Shown: positions 11,282 through 22,800 of the stretch, one piece after another
Numbering within the stretch: the stretch's first letter is position 1
How the letters are laid out: each line of letters begins with the position of its first letter
Assembly: GCA_037367405.1 (NCBI GenBank)
Contig: JAZKJV010000154.1
Span: 186,001 to 250,000, forward strand
Reading direction: 5' to 3'
From: Ottelia alismoides
Taxonomy: Eukaryota; Streptophyta; Magnoliopsida; Alismatales; Hydrocharitaceae
Length of the DNA: 64,000 nt
Program-made: the position numbers and the translations under genes
The notes under the pieces: model-generated
Told to the model about the DNA's origin: nothing
The model's input: only the letters and a program-made list of their open reading frames with translations
Database searches by the model: none

Positions 11282-12499
11282 TCATACCAGAAGAATGGGG
11301 GCAACGTCAATGGTCGGCGGATCATGATCAAGATATAGTTTCAAGCGTTGACCATTGACGCGGAAGGTAGAGGAAGATGACGGTTCGGATATGTCGATGC
11401 TGCCATTGTCATGTACCTTCCTGACCACGTACGGGCCTTTCCACTTGCTCTGCAATTTCCCTGGGAATAATTTCAGCCTGGAATCAAACACCCATACTCT
11501 CTGATCTGGCTCAAACTGTTTATGGCTGATATGCGAATCGTGCCATGTTTTCACTTTCTCTTTGTACTGTAAGCTGTTCGAAAAGGTTGTATCTCTAAGT
11601 TCCTCCAGGGCTGCCAATTCAGCTCTTCTCTGTTCTCCTATACTCTCGGGGTCTAGAAGCAACTCAGTAACTGCCCAAAAAGATTTATGCTTGATCTCCA
11701 CTGGCAAATGGCACGGCTTGCCATAGACGAGACGAAAGGGAGATGTCCCCAATGGATTTTTGAAAGAAGTCCGATAAGCCCATAAGACCGAGTCCAAAAG
11801 TTGTGACCAATCCTTTCGGTCTGGGCGGACAACTTTCTGCAAGATAGTCTTTATCTCCCTATTCGATACTTCGGCAAGACCATTAGTCTGAGGGTGATAA
11901 GGAGTGGCAACCCGATGGTCAATGTCAAACTCGTCTGCAAGGGCCCTGACTTTGTCATTGATGAAGTGAGACCCCCCGTCTGAAATCAAGACTCTAGGTA
12001 CCCCGAACCGTGAAATGATATTTTTCCTCAAAAATTTGCAAACGGTTTTAGCATCTGCGGCTCGGGCGGGGATGGCCTCAACCCATCGGCTGACATAATC
12101 TACAGCGAGCAAAATATGCTCGAATCCCTGACTCTTAGGAAATGGGCCCATGAAATCAATCCCCCATGCATCAAAAACCTCACAGAAGTGAATGGGTTGC
12201 ATGGGCATCATGTCTCTCTGTCCGCAGGTTCCCATTTTCTGACAGTCAGTACATCTCTTCACGAACTCATCAGAATCCTTGAAGAGAGTAGGCCACCATA
12301 GGCCGGATTGAAGCACCTTTTGTGCTGTTCTTTTTCCAGAATGATGTCCTCCTGCCTCAAGCTTGTGGCAGTATGTGAGGACGCTATGCTGCTCTTCTTG
12401 AGGAATGCACCTCCTCCAGATACTATCCCCTCCTTCATGATAAAGGATGGGATCCTCCCAATGGTAAAACTTGGCCTTAGCTAGGAAGGTCTCAAGTTT
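11282..12499 (-). pseudogene. Integrase of element A
   Basis: An open frame of about 405 residues after the stop at 12500-12502, in the same frame as RT. It has the zinc-binding HHCC region (HH at 'GGHHSG', then CTDC), the catalytic core with Asp in GIDFMGPF, Asp in ISDGGSHF and Glu in 'GLAEVSNREIK', and a C-terminal domain with 'WKGPYVVRKV'. It would insert the cDNA into chromosomes. The core residues look intact, but a TAG separates it from RNase H. It ends at 11282 and is followed only by noncoding DNA. Confidence 0.88.
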
Positions 12500-12892
12500 C
12501 TACCTGGGCCAACCCTGAGGGACTGTCTTGGCAACAAGATAGTTTACAAAGTCAGCATACCACGGGAGTGAGGTGATAGCCAAGATCGCCTCATCTGGAA
12601 ATGTCTCAGTGATTGGTGCGCTGGGCTCAGATTCCTCAAGATTCTCCAATCTGGAGAGATGATCCGCCACCACATTCTTAACTCCAGGCTTATCCTTAAT
12701 TTCAATATCAAATTCCTGGAGTAGAAGGATCCATCTGGTGAGACGTGCTTTGGCATCCTTCTTAGCCATTAAGTACCGGATGGCGGTATGATCAGTGTAG
12801 ATTGTCACTCTAGATCCGAGAATATATGATCAATACTTATCAAGAGCAAAGACTACAGCCAGCATCTCTTTCTCAGTCACAGTGTAATTCCG
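12500..12892 (-). pseudogene. RNase H of element A, with two internal stops
   Basis: Continues the RT frame after the TAG at 12893-12895. Visible motifs are 'EKEMLAVVFALDKY', [10 protein letters not shown] and VVADHLSRL, which with TDASD at the end of the preceding segment make the usual Ty3/gypsy RNase H signature. A TGA at 12830-12832 and a TAG at 12500-12502 interrupt it. It would remove the RNA strand of the RNA-DNA hybrid. The stops look like C-to-T changes on the coding strand, the pattern left by deamination of methylated cytosine. Confidence 0.85.
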
Positions 12893-14089
12893 CTACGCGG
12901 CATCCAAAGTCCGGCTGGCGTAGTGAATGGCAAACGGTAAACCATCCCTCCTCTGTCCAAGCACAGCCCCAACGGCAAAATCTGAAGCATCCGTCATGAT
13001 CTCGAATGGAAGAGACCAATCAGGTGGTTGAAGGACAGGAGCAGAAACAACCATATTCTTGAGAGTCTCAAATGATTCAAGACACTTATCATTAACAATA
13101 AACTCGGTGTCTTTGGTCAGCAAGTCCGTGAGCGGTCGGGCAATTCGACTGAAGTCCTGAATGAACCGTCGGTAGAAACTGACATGCCCCAGAAAAGACC
13201 GTAACTGACGCAAATTGGATGGCGGATTGAGTTTTCTGATGATGTCCACCTTAGCCGGATCGACCTCCATGCCCCTGTTGGAGACGATATGACCAAGGAC
13301 CGTCCCTTGAGTCACCATAAAATGACTCTTCTCCCAGGATAAAACAAGATTAACCTGAATGCAGCGCTGAAGCACACGGTCTAGACAGTCAAGACAAGCA
13401 TCAAACCCGTCGCCGTAGACCGAGAAATTGTCCATGAAGACCTCTAAACAGTTACCCACCATGTCCGAAAATATGGACAACATGCATCTTTGGAATGTCG
13501 CCGGAGCGTTACATAGACCAAAGGGCATCCGTCTGAAAGCATAAGTCCCAAACGGACAGGTGAATGTCGTTTTCTCCTGGTCTTCGGGAGCGATGGCCAC
13601 TTGATTGTATCCAGAGTACCCATCAAGAAAGCAGTAATGACTCTTCCCGGCTAACCGCTCGATAATCTGATCAATGAAGGGTAGAGGGAAGTGATCCTTC
13701 TTGGTGGCCTCATTCAATCGTTTGTAGTCCACACAGACCCTCCAAGAAGTCGGTACTCTGGTCGCGATCTCCTCTCCAGACTCATTGACAACTGTAGTGA
13801 TACCCGTTTTCTTGGGTACCACATGGAGTGGACTAACCCATTTAGAGTCGGAGATGGGGTAGATGAAATCGGCGCTCCACCACTTGGAAATTTCTTTCAT
13901 GACAACGTCTCGAAGATTCGGGTTCAGCCGTCGTTGGAACTCACGCGACGGCCTAGCGTTGTCCTCGAGATAAATGTGGTGGGAGCAAAGATTAGGGCTC
14001 AACCCATGGAGATCGGCTATATTCCATCCTATTGCCTTGCGGTTTCTTTCAAGAACCTCCATCAGACGAGATTCTTGCTCTCCAGTCAA
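12893..14089 (-). pseudogene. Reverse transcriptase of element A, catalytic Asp lost
   Basis: 398 open residues. Near the N-terminus 'AIGWNIADLHGLSP..CSHHIYLE' is the typical Athila pre-RT segment. Conserved blocks follow: YPISDSKWVSP (77-87), WRVCVDY (116-122), KDHFPLPFIDQ (131-141), FLDGYSGYNQ (154-163), FRRMPFGLCNAPATFQ (185-200). The YxDD box reads FMDN (218-221): the second catalytic Asp is Asn, whereas element C keeps FMDD, so this copy should be inactive. The first codon of the open frame is TTG. The protease frame stops at 14086-14088 and RT continues in another frame, while in C the two are in one frame, so A has a one-base frameshift here. Confidence 0.9.
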
Positions 14090-16899
14090 TCTGCTGAGAT
14101 AATGACTGGGTGCATTTCTGATTCACCTGCAAGGAATCTGTATTTCAACGACTGCGGCAGAGGTTTCCGTTCGGGACAACTGGGAGGTGGCAGATCTGGC
14201 TTCTGATATGTCTGTGCAAATGCGACCAAGTCTGCATGGGAGAACTCTCGCTCTGCATGAATTTCTGACGAAGGGCGGACTGCTGATTCATCAATAAACT
14301 GCACTGGCTCGCACTCTGTCACGGCTGCTGGCTCAAAAGGAATCAGACACGGCAAATAATCATCAAAGTCATCCCAGTCAATGTCTGAATCCGAGGGATC
14401 TGAAGAAGATGAGCATGATTGAAATTCCTCAGCACCACTCATCACAACACTGTCAGCCTCAGAGATATCCTCATCCAGGGATGTGCTCTCCCGGCTCTCG
14501 ACTGCCATGAGCTTGAGATATAGTGAATCTGTAGGCAAGGCGAGGGTCGGTGCTACAGGATCTTTCCAGTTGGATTCATCATCAGTCATCTCAAAATCAC
14601 AGACCTGGTGGATGTCTAGCTCCTCCTCTGTCATCTGCGCTGCTTCACTGGACTGCTCGGAGCACTCTACCTCTCTGGCTCTGATCTCTTCGATCGTCTC
14701 TATTTGTATGGTTTCGCCCTCTACGCGAAAGCATACCTTCCCACTATCATGGTCGGTCACCGCCTTGGCTGTGACCAAGAATGGACGTCTGAGAATGATG
14801 GGGGCATCAGTTACCGACTCAGGGATCTCCATGTCCAACACAACGAAGTCCACGGGGAATTTCAGGCCCTGAATGGTAACGACCACGTCTTTCAATAACC
14901 CCTTCGGCCTCTTAATCGACCTATCAGCAAACTGAAGGACCGTTCTGCTTCGAAGAAGAGGGCCAAACTCGAACTGCTTGAGTAAGGCTGCCGGAAGGAG
15001 GTTAATTGAAGAGCCACTGTCTAATAGAGTACGATCAAACTGCTGCTCCTGAATCTCGCATCTGACATAGGGAGCTCCTGCGTCTGGTCGCTTGACTGGC
15101 AGCTTGTTCTGGATGATGCAACATGTGTCATGAGTGAGCATATGGATTTGATCTCTGTGCCTCTTCTTCCTTCGAACAGTGGTTGTCTCTTTCAAATTCT
15201 TTTTGAAGAAGGGGATATGCTCAAATGCTTCCCGTAGAGTCAGCTGAATGTGAAATCTGTCAATCATTTCGTTGCCGAACTCTACCTGTTGGCTCTTTTT
15301 TGGATTTTCTTTTTTATTCCCCTTCGCTCGGCGGAGTGCTTCGGGAAAGGGGATGGTGGGGGCCTCCTCAGATGGAGGACTAGGAATCGGTCCCTGTGCC
15401 TGTGAAGATGGAGAATCCATACAATAATCATCATTCACCACATATGGATCCGTAATTTGAACAGAAACCTTTCCTTTATTCATATTTTTGTTTTTGTTTT
15501 TGTTCCCACAGTCTCTAGATACAAAATGTGGCAACATCACAGATGATGGCTCGACAAAAGTAGATGTGGTGGCCTCAGTACCACCACTAGAACCGGTCTT
15601 TGCGGCATCAGCACCGCGCTCTGGTTCATCATCCAAAATGGTGGCTTCAGCACCACCGTCTGCATCTGGTATCACGACGGCATCAGCACCGTCGTCCTGG
15701 ACTCCATCATTGGTGGCATCAGCACCACCGTCTTCAACATCATCATGGGCGGCATCCGCACCGCTCCTCTGCTCCTCTGGCGCTCCTGATCCTGCATCTG
15801 GCTGTCGCTCAGAAGAGGCGCCACCGGCTGGCATCCTACCGCTCCTAGTAGTAACAAAATCAGCATCATAATAGGAATAAGACATGTCACTCAAATAGTC
15901 ACTAGGAGAGGTATCCTCTGTGAACTCTACCTGCTCAGATTTTCTTTTTAGATTATTAGGGTTAGGTTCGATCTGAGCGGGTATGGCGGCTTTGTCTTTG
16001 ATGATATCCCGCATCTCCTGCCGGAATTCATCCATTTCTTGCCTGAAAGATGCTCGCTGTTCAGATAGCAAGCGGGCAAGATCATCGAGGGTTGGGTTCT
16101 CATAGGCTGTACCCTGAGAACCGGATGTCTGTCCCTGCTGGAAATGGGGCTGCTGCTGCTGGTGTTGCTGCTGATACTGGGGGGAAGGCTGGTGATAAGA
16201 CTGCTGAGGCGGCTGTCGCTGCCTCCACTGCTGTCCCTGATAGGAGGGACGAGGACCACTCTGGTATTGTTGCTGATGGGCATAATGGGGATGTTGCTGC
16301 TGTGTCGGCTGGCTGTTCTGCTGTCCTTGGGCAGGAGGATGCTGCTGGGATGAGGATCCACCATTGCCCCAACGGAATCCGGGGTGGTCCCTACGAATTG
16401 CGGGCTGAGGGTATCGGTCATACCAAATCCCATTGACTTCCATCAATGGTTCCTGCTCAAAGGAGGGTGGAGGAAGAACTGCCAGTGGCTGCTCTGGCTG
16501 ATAAACCACCATCTGCGTGTCCGAAGATGGCGGTTGCTCTGAATGGTATTGCAGCAATGGAACCGGCTCCATCTGGATATGGTTCACCTGGCGGTATGAG
16601 GTAGAGGCCTGGTTGGGATTGCTGCTGCTGGAAGCAACCTGTGACCTGGGAGGCTGTTGGGAATGGGCTTGTGCCTCCTGAATACATAGAATTTGAGTCT
16701 TCAGGTCACTCATGGTTTTGGTGAGAAGGTCCATCTGGGCTAGACCTTGGTTCTGCTTCTTTTCCAGGATCTCCATGCGGTCCAACTTTTCACTAATGAT
16801 GCCCAAGTCGGTTGCGGCTGATTCGGCTTGAGCTGCGGCTGCCGACGTTGTGTTGGGACCGGCATCGATGCGGGCGATCCTCTGAAATGATCCCGCTCC
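14086..16899 (-). CDS. Gag C-terminus, protease and acidic linker of element A
   Basis: Open from just after the stop at 16900-16902, in the same frame as gag; about 937 residues. Order from residue 1 at 16806: coiled-coil-like start (1-45), Pro/Gln-rich region (150-235), Glu/Asp and GADA-type repeats (340-410), Lys/Asn patch (435-447), then the aspartic protease with LLDSGSS (594-600) and 'VLDMEIPESVTDAPIILRRPFL', then an acidic linker to residue 906. No CCHC zinc knuckle is present. The protease would cut the polyprotein. The frame ends 'VIISAD' at the frameshift before RT. The TTG at 16806 is probably internal, not a real start. Confidence 0.85.
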   Translation of the reverse strand, partial: GAGSFQRIARIDAGPNTTSAAAAQAESAATDLGIISEKLDRMEILEKKQNQGLAQMDLLTKTMSDLKTQILCIQEAQAHSQQPPRSQVASSSSNPNQASTSYRQVNHIQMEPVPLLQYHSEQPPSSDTQMVVYQPEQPLAVLPPPSFEQEPLMEVNGIWYDRYPQPAIRRDHPGFRWGNGGSSSQQHPPAQGQQNSQPTQQQHPHYAHQQQYQSGPRPSYQGQQWRQRQPPQQSYHQPSPQYQQQHQQQQPHFQQGQTSGSQGTAYENPTLDDLARLLSEQRASFRQEMDEFRQEMRDIIKDKAAIPAQIEPNPNNLKRKSEQVEFTEDTSPSDYLSDMSYSYYDADFVTTRSGRMPAGGASSERQPDAGSGAPEEQRSGADAAHDDVEDGGADATNDGVQDDGADAVVIPDADGGAEATILDDEPERGADAAKTGSSGGTEATTSTFVEPSSVMLPHFVSRDCGNKNKNKNMNKGKVSVQITDPYVVNDDYCMDSPSSQAQGPIPSPPSEEAPTIPFPEALRRAKGNKKENPKKSQQVEFGNEMIDRFHIQLTLREAFEHIPFFKKNLKETTTVRRKKRHRDQIHMLTHDTCCIIQNKLPVKRPDAGAPYVRCEIQEQQFDRTLLDSGSSINLLPAALLKQFEFGPLLRSRTVLQFADRSIKRPKGLLKDVVVTIQGLKFPVDFVVLDMEIPESVTDAPIILRRPFLVTAKAVTDHDSGKVCFRVEGETIQIETIEEIRAREVECSEQSSEAAQMTEEELDIHQVCDFEMTDDESNWKDPVAPTLALPTDSLYLKLMAVESRESTSLDEDISEADSVVMSGAEEFQSCSSSSDPSDSDIDWDDFDDYLPCLIPFEPAAVTECEPVQFIDESAVRPSSEIHAEREFSHADLVAFAQTYQKPDLPPPSCPERKPLPQSLKYRFLAGESEMHPVIISAD
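15597..15775 (-). repeat. Degenerate GADA-coding tandem repeat
   Basis: Recurring 'GGCATCAGCACC' type units on the plus strand encode repeats of the form DxGGADA on the minus strand (RSGADAAHDD, DGGADATND, DDGADAVVIP, DGGAEAT, RGADAAK). Unit spacing is about 40-55 bases. It expands the linker between the Gln-rich part and the protease. Elements B and C show no such repeat. Confidence 0.7.
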
Positions 16900-18123
16900 T
16901 TACGGGGGCTTCTGCTGCGTATAGATACGGGCCTGGGCCATCACTGTGTAGTTTTTTGCCATGCCTTCGTAGATGGCCCAGACGTCGTCTTCTCCCTTGG
17001 AGAAATAGGACCCACCGCAAGAGGCGTTCACTAGCCCCTGCAGCTCCGGTGTCAGCCCACAAAAGAAACTCTGCACGAGATTGGGCTTGGAGATATCATG
17101 GTGCGGACACCGGTCGATGAGCTCTCTGAATCGATCCCATGCTTCATGGAACTGTTCATTTGGGATCATGACGAAGTTGCTGATCATGGCTCGAGCTGCG
17201 TTGGTCCGGCCGGGAGGGTAGTACTTCTTTAGGTATGCGGTCCGGAGATCTGCCCAGGTGTCGACGAATCGCCCAAGGTGTTTGAGCCAATATGCGGCTC
17301 TGTCAACCAAAGAGAACGGGAAGGCGATCATCTTGATGGTGTCCTCGGTCATCAGCCGATCATGGATAGTGCTGCAAATCATCTCAAATTCCTGGAGGTG
17401 GAGGTGCGGCTCTTCGGTCGGCAACCCGTGAAACTTGGGTAGCAGCTGGATCGTGTGGGGCCGAAGCTCGAAATCTCCGTGGATGGGCGGGAGTCTGATC
17501 CACCGGTGAGTAAGGTATGCAGCTGGGTTGTGCAACTCCCTCATGATGGTCTGCGGTGGTCGCTCAGCGTCTGGATCGCCTCCTCCTGCATCGGGTCCTC
17601 CTCCTCCGCCACCGCCGCCGCCCCCAGGTCGGTTCTCTCTCATCTGCGCTATTTCTCTCATCAGATCACCCATGAATGTTCCCTGATCACGGATCTGTCT
17701 CTGCATATTTTCCAGGGACGCTAGCAAGGAATTGTTGATGGCCACCTGATCAATTATGAATGGAGGGTGATCGTGGTTATCTGGGTGCTCGCCTCTGTCT
17801 GCCATTGCTGGATTTTCTGAAAAAGCAAAAGAGGCCATCTCAGGTGCTGTCGAATGAGCGGAACTCTGTGATGCACTGAATTCTGACACAATTGGACTGA
17901 GAGAAGGAGAGTGGGAAGGGTGGTCGAGGGGGAACAGGGTGGATGTGAACTCGGGCTCGGAGAGCGGACTCTCCGAGGCATTCCTAGATGAGTAAGGAGG
18001 AGTGCTAGATAGCGGTGCCGACAAGGTCGACCTAAGAGATCTCCGTCCCATCATCTTGATTATTCGAGAAGAGTGGGGATAATGCAAGAGAAGAAGAAGA
18101 TGATATGCAACAAAATTGTGCAC
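16900..18123 (-). CDS. gag: Gag N-terminal open frame of element A
   Basis: 407 residues. The retrotransposon gag domain covers roughly residues 235-360, with 'EEPHLHLQEFEMIC', 'MIAFPFSLVDRAAYWLKHLG', 'LRTAYLKKYYPPGRT' and 'DRFRELIDRCPHHDI'. Before it lies a Gly run (about 170-180). The first residues are Leu-rich and read like leader; an internal Met-Met near residue 24 may be the true start. It ends in TAA at 16900-16902, after which the same frame stays open for over 900 residues. It would form the particle shell. C has a stop at nearly the same place. Confidence 0.88.
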   Translation of the reverse strand: MHNFVAYHLLLLLHYPHSSRIIKMMGRRSLRSTLSAPLSSTPPYSSRNASESPLSEPEFTSTLFPLDHPSHSPSLSPIVSEFSASQSSAHSTAPEMASFAFSENPAMADRGEHPDNHDHPPFIIDQVAINNSLLASLENMQRQIRDQGTFMGDLMREIAQMRENRPGGGGGGGGGGPDAGGGDPDAERPPQTIMRELHNPAAYLTHRWIRLPPIHGDFELRPHTIQLLPKFHGLPTEEPHLHLQEFEMICSTIHDRLMTEDTIKMIAFPFSLVDRAAYWLKHLGRFVDTWADLRTAYLKKYYPPGRTNAARAMISNFVMIPNEQFHEAWDRFRELIDRCPHHDISKPNLVQSFFCGLTPELQGLVNASCGGSYFSKGEDDVWAIYEGMAKNYTVMAQARIYTQQKPP

Positions 18124-19818
18124 AATTGTGCGGTGTTTTTGATCTTGACCTAAATAAATCTAGCAATCAAACGCAAAGCAAGGGTGAATTCACCAACTCA
18201 ACTCGTGAAGCCGTGAAGGTTCGGCTTTTATCTTGTCAATTTTAGCTTGTTTTCAGGTATTTATCTTATCACGAGTCCTTAGAACGCTACGCCTATAGGA
18301 GCGAGAGTACTGCCAGGAAAGTGTCCCCGTACTTGTCCTCCTCCTGTGTAACCTGTAACTTGCGCTTTTTAAGGTCCTTGTAACCCTTCCTGGATCCCTA
18401 CTCAGCCAAAGAAAAGAGGGAGGAAGCCGATAGGCGAAACCAATACTTCGGACCTCGCTCGCAACGGAATCACCCGTGAGCGTGCAAGATCCTACTCGGA
18501 CGCAGCCGGTGAGACAGACACACCCGTGAAGGCGTGGCCTAAGCTCGGTACTTCGGACAAGGTCGGTGCTCACACAATAGCGAGTCACCAATGGCGACCA
18601 AGTCCTACTCGACTACGTACGATAGTAGCGCCAATACTTCGGAAATCCAGGCGATACACAAGGCAGCCACAAGTTGGGTTTTGGGCTCTAATCCTTACGA
18701 AGCGCTCACCTTACTTGGAAGGAGACCTTCCCATGCAACCTGAAGACAAGTGAGGGTGTTACTCTCCCCAAGCAATGAATCCAATTACCAATTTTATTTT
18801 GGTCAAGTTTTCTTTAGCAGTCCCTTTTTTAATTTTTTTGGTGTTATCGCTTCTTTTGAGTAGATTCAAACAAGCGCCTAACGGTTTTTGTGTTTTTCCT
18901 TTATCCTACTTTGTTCCAAAAACAGAGGGAGAGTAGAGTCGGAAAAGCCGTGCAAGTCGACACCAAGGTGGAAATCTCACCTTTGTGCCTAGATGATGTA
19001 TGCAAATTAAGAAGACTTACAGCGAATCCCAGCTCTCTCCATGCGGGATGCAAAGCAGAATTTTTAAACCTATACTATATGGCGAAATGCAAAGCGGAAA
19101 TCGTCCTAGATTAGGCAACTGCTAGCGTGAAGAACCACAAGCTAACTATTAACTCCTAATCCGAGTGTCCGGTCTAGGCTCACCCCTCCTCTGCTCAACA
19201 CATTTGAGTTAGGAGAAAGCGCTTGTTCGGGTGTGAGCTCGCGGCGCGTGGATCGGAAGCTACTAGCTAACTGTTTAATTAGTCTAAGTCCAAATGCGAA
19301 TCTATAGGAGCATGCAAAGATAATTAGGTGTTTGGACCTATTCTAATCGAATCAAGCAGGACCTAGAACTAAGAGCTCAATCCACAAAAGAAAGTGAAAA
19401 ATGAAAACAAAACCGGAAAATGACGGCGATAAAACGCGATAAAAACCGCGGTGAGCCCCCGGGTGAACAAACACCCAGAAATTAGGCTTGATAGTCTGAG
19501 TGTCCAAGTCCAAGTGTACCTGTATTATTACAAATTAATAGTCTCTCTCTCACAAAAAATAAATGTAAGCTAATCTAATCACTCTCCCTCACTCCTCCTG
19601 CTCTCTCCTGTCGGCGTCACCTAAGAAGGCCGGCTCCGCTTCCCAAGGATGCTCCGAATCACCTAAGCAATCCGCCTTGCTCCGCGGTCCCTCGCAAGAA
19701 GACAAGAAAAGAGACGGTCAGATAGCTCAACAAGATATATCAAAAATGTAAGAGATGGAAAATAATGCTATGGTAAACAATCACACAATCAAACAAAATG
19801 TGAACTACTCGCTGTTGC
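18124..19818 (-). other. Leader of element A with conserved stem-loop
   Basis: 1.7 kb between primer site and gag with no convincing gene. Positions 19178-19238 form the structure also seen in B: GCTCACCC (19178-19185) with GGGTG-T-GAGC (19229-19238, one bulged T), CTCCT (19186-19190) with AGGAG (19211-19215), and CTCAA (19194-19198) with TTGAG (19204-19208). Relative to B two pairs have changed on both sides. A packaging or dimer-linkage signal is a natural guess, not shown. Confidence 0.55.
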
Positions 19819-19836
19819 TCCCCGGCAACGGCGCCA
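19819..19836 (-). promoter_or_regulatory. Primer-binding site of element A (tRNA-Asp)
   Basis: The plus strand is TCCCCGGCAACGGCGCCA, identical to the site of element B and to the 3' end of tRNA-Asp. Two bases separate it from the LTR at 19839. Confidence 0.92.
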
Positions 19837-19838
19837 TT

Positions 19839-22800
19839 TGATTCAGCCAAAATTAGGTGGTCTTAAGTTCAACACAAAGCGTGAACTCAGTCGGTGTGGT
19901 GACCACACTAAATCGGGACTAAAGTCAACAATTAACCCACACTAAAGATCAATGAATTAGAACTAATGTGGAGCTAAAATTTATTTTTAACTCTACATAA
20001 AAGATGTATAGGTGCAAGTATGTAGAGAGTTCGAACACAGGGAGCAAGCAGGGTAGTTCAAAAAGAATTGTGCTCAAGTGTGTGTATGTGATGTGTCTAC
20101 ACTAAGCAAACAAGCAAAGGAAAATTTTGTGGGTTTTTAATTTTTAACTTTTTTTTTATTTTATTTTTAATTTTTTTATTTTTATAATTTTATATTTTAT
20201 ATAATTTTTTTCTTTTTCTTTTTCAATATTGGAAAGCAAATACAATGTAATGAAAGACAAGGTAAAATATTTATAAAAATGTGCAAAAATAACCAAAAAT
20301 TCAGAAATAAATTATTTTTGGTATTTTTAGGATTTTTTACTATTTTTGTGATTTTTGGGGATTTTTCAAGGTGTTTTTGGTATTTTTAAATACTGAAATA
20401 AGGGAAAACAGTGGAACAAGAGCTGGCTGAGAATAAAATGGGAATTAAAAATAGCAACCAGTAGTCAAAAATTTTCACAATAATTTTCAAATAAAGCTAC
20501 TGAAATAGAGAACAAACAGGAGTTGAGTTTGTGATTTTTGGAGTTTTCTACTATTTTATATATTTTTTTGAAGTTTTTGAGTCTTTTTAAATTTTTAGTG
20601 TTTTTTCTTTTGAGATTTTTAGTGATTTTTGGACTGACACTAAAATAGGATATAATAGACACTAGGTAATTTTTTTGGAATTTTTGGAGGGGTTTTAATA
20701 TTTTTTTGGCATTTTCTAAGCTAGACAGTACACAAAAAGCTTGTTTTTGATTTTTAATAAATACTAAAATAAAATAAAATCAAAAACTAAAATGGTAGCG
20801 TGGGAGTACACGTGTCCAGAAACTAAACCCTATTTTTGTGGAATTTTTGGACTTAAGACGATATTCCAAATAATTACAACAAGCATCCAATCACTAAACA
20901 GGCCTGGCAGGGGCAGTTGTGCAAATATTAAAACAACCAGGGGTACACATGCAAAATCTCCACAAAAGTTTATACTAAAACTCGCATTTAATGGGTTAAA
21001 GATAAATAACAAAACCAGCAAGGGTGTCTGAGCAATTTACCCACCAGGGCGCGTGACTTGCACGCGCCTGGGAGGGGTAAGAGTGCGAATACAAAAACCT
21101 AGAGGGTCTTGAATGCAAAATATCCAAAACTATTACTCTTAATAGGCAACTTTAAGGACTGAATACAAATGTCAAAACCCGGAGGGGGTTCCCTACAAAA
21201 ATGCCACCCCACGTGCTTTCACACGTGACCTGGCAGGGGTATCCCTGTAATATTATAATAATCCAAAGGTCGAGATGCAAATAGCCCCAGGTTTTTAAAC
21301 TACAGGTGCAGATTTAAGTATTAAATCTAAATGCAAAAAGGCGCAGGGGTTAAGATGCAAAATACCCCAATCTGCGCGCGATCCAACGGCGGGGGTGATT
21401 TCACTTGAACACGTGGCGCTCAGAGGACGGCCGATGACGCTTCGCAGACGTCCGGCTGAGATTAGATCGCGGGGAAGAATCGGACGGTACTGGCGAGGAT
21501 GGATCGGACGGCCGATGTTGGATCTGGAGCTGCGGCTCGATCAGACGATGGAAAAACGAGGAGGAAGAACAGGGAAGAGCACCGGCGGAGGCGCACTTCC
21601 CTGACTCCGATCTCGCTCCTCAGGCTGTGGATGGGCTCCAAAATGGAGCTACAGACTCCCGGAAGGTCACTCTATGGTCTGGAGGGCGCGGATTCATCGG
21701 AGAAGCGTCGAGGTGCGGGCGCGGAGGCGGCGGAGCTCCAAGCTCCAGGTATCTCCGGCGAAGATCGCAAAATGCTCTCCAGGTGCGTTCAGTGCTCTTT
21801 GACCTGCAAGAAATGGTGAAAAGGCCCAGGGCAAATTGCCTGGACCTCGCGGAGGCGTGGGGATGCGTGATCGATGGATGGGAGTGGCGCTGAGGACAAC
21901 TGTGGTCGGAGATAGCTCCGGCGAGGGGTGATTGGGCGAATCGACCCACGATTGAAACGAATAAATGGGGGAAATGAAGCGCGAGACGATAAGGGATGAA
22001 ATGCAAACGAAAATATAGGAGATAAAGCTGCCTCAAGCCCAGATTGGGCGAGGGAAAGGGGTACCTCGACGGCGGCTGCCGGAGGTGCGGAACACGCCTG
22101 AGATGTGGTTCTTCCTCCGCTTGGACGATGGAGAGCTGATGCTGTCACCAACAGCTTCTCACTCGACCCTCAGGTGGACGAAAACTTGGTACAATGCGGT
22201 TCAAAATTCAAAAGGAAGTTGGCTTTAGGTTTTAAAGGGTTGACGGTCAGAGGAGGAAGAACGAGGTGCGGAGGTGGTTGGCGTGATGCACGTCCCGATG
22301 CAAACACTAGGCGTGCAAGACGGTCCAGCGAGGAAGGATTTTGCAGGAGATTTGAGTCGAAAAGATGAAAGATCGCTCCTCGAAAAAAAAGTGAAAACGG
22401 GGGTCAAACATAGTCTGACACAGCCTATGGGTGCAGGTCAGATAGTTGACCCAGGTCAACTATCCGAGCCCCCTGGTTGGTCCACGTGGACCAACCAGGA
22501 AAAACCCTGGAGAAAATCTTTTGTTAATTCATTTTAAAATACTAAATGGCCGAATTAATTAAAAGTTATAAAATAAAAAATGCTTAAAATTTTATGTAGT
22601 ATTTTATTCTGATTTTTATTTATTTTTATGAGATTTATTTTTACAAGTTGCCTTTTTAACCCTATATAGGTATAATACCTATGTAGTTTAGTATTTTATT
22701 TTTATTTTATGTATTTTAATTTCTTTAATTTTGTTTATAATTTTATAAAATTATAAAATACTTTTATACACATAAATATATTTTTATTTTATTTTATTGA

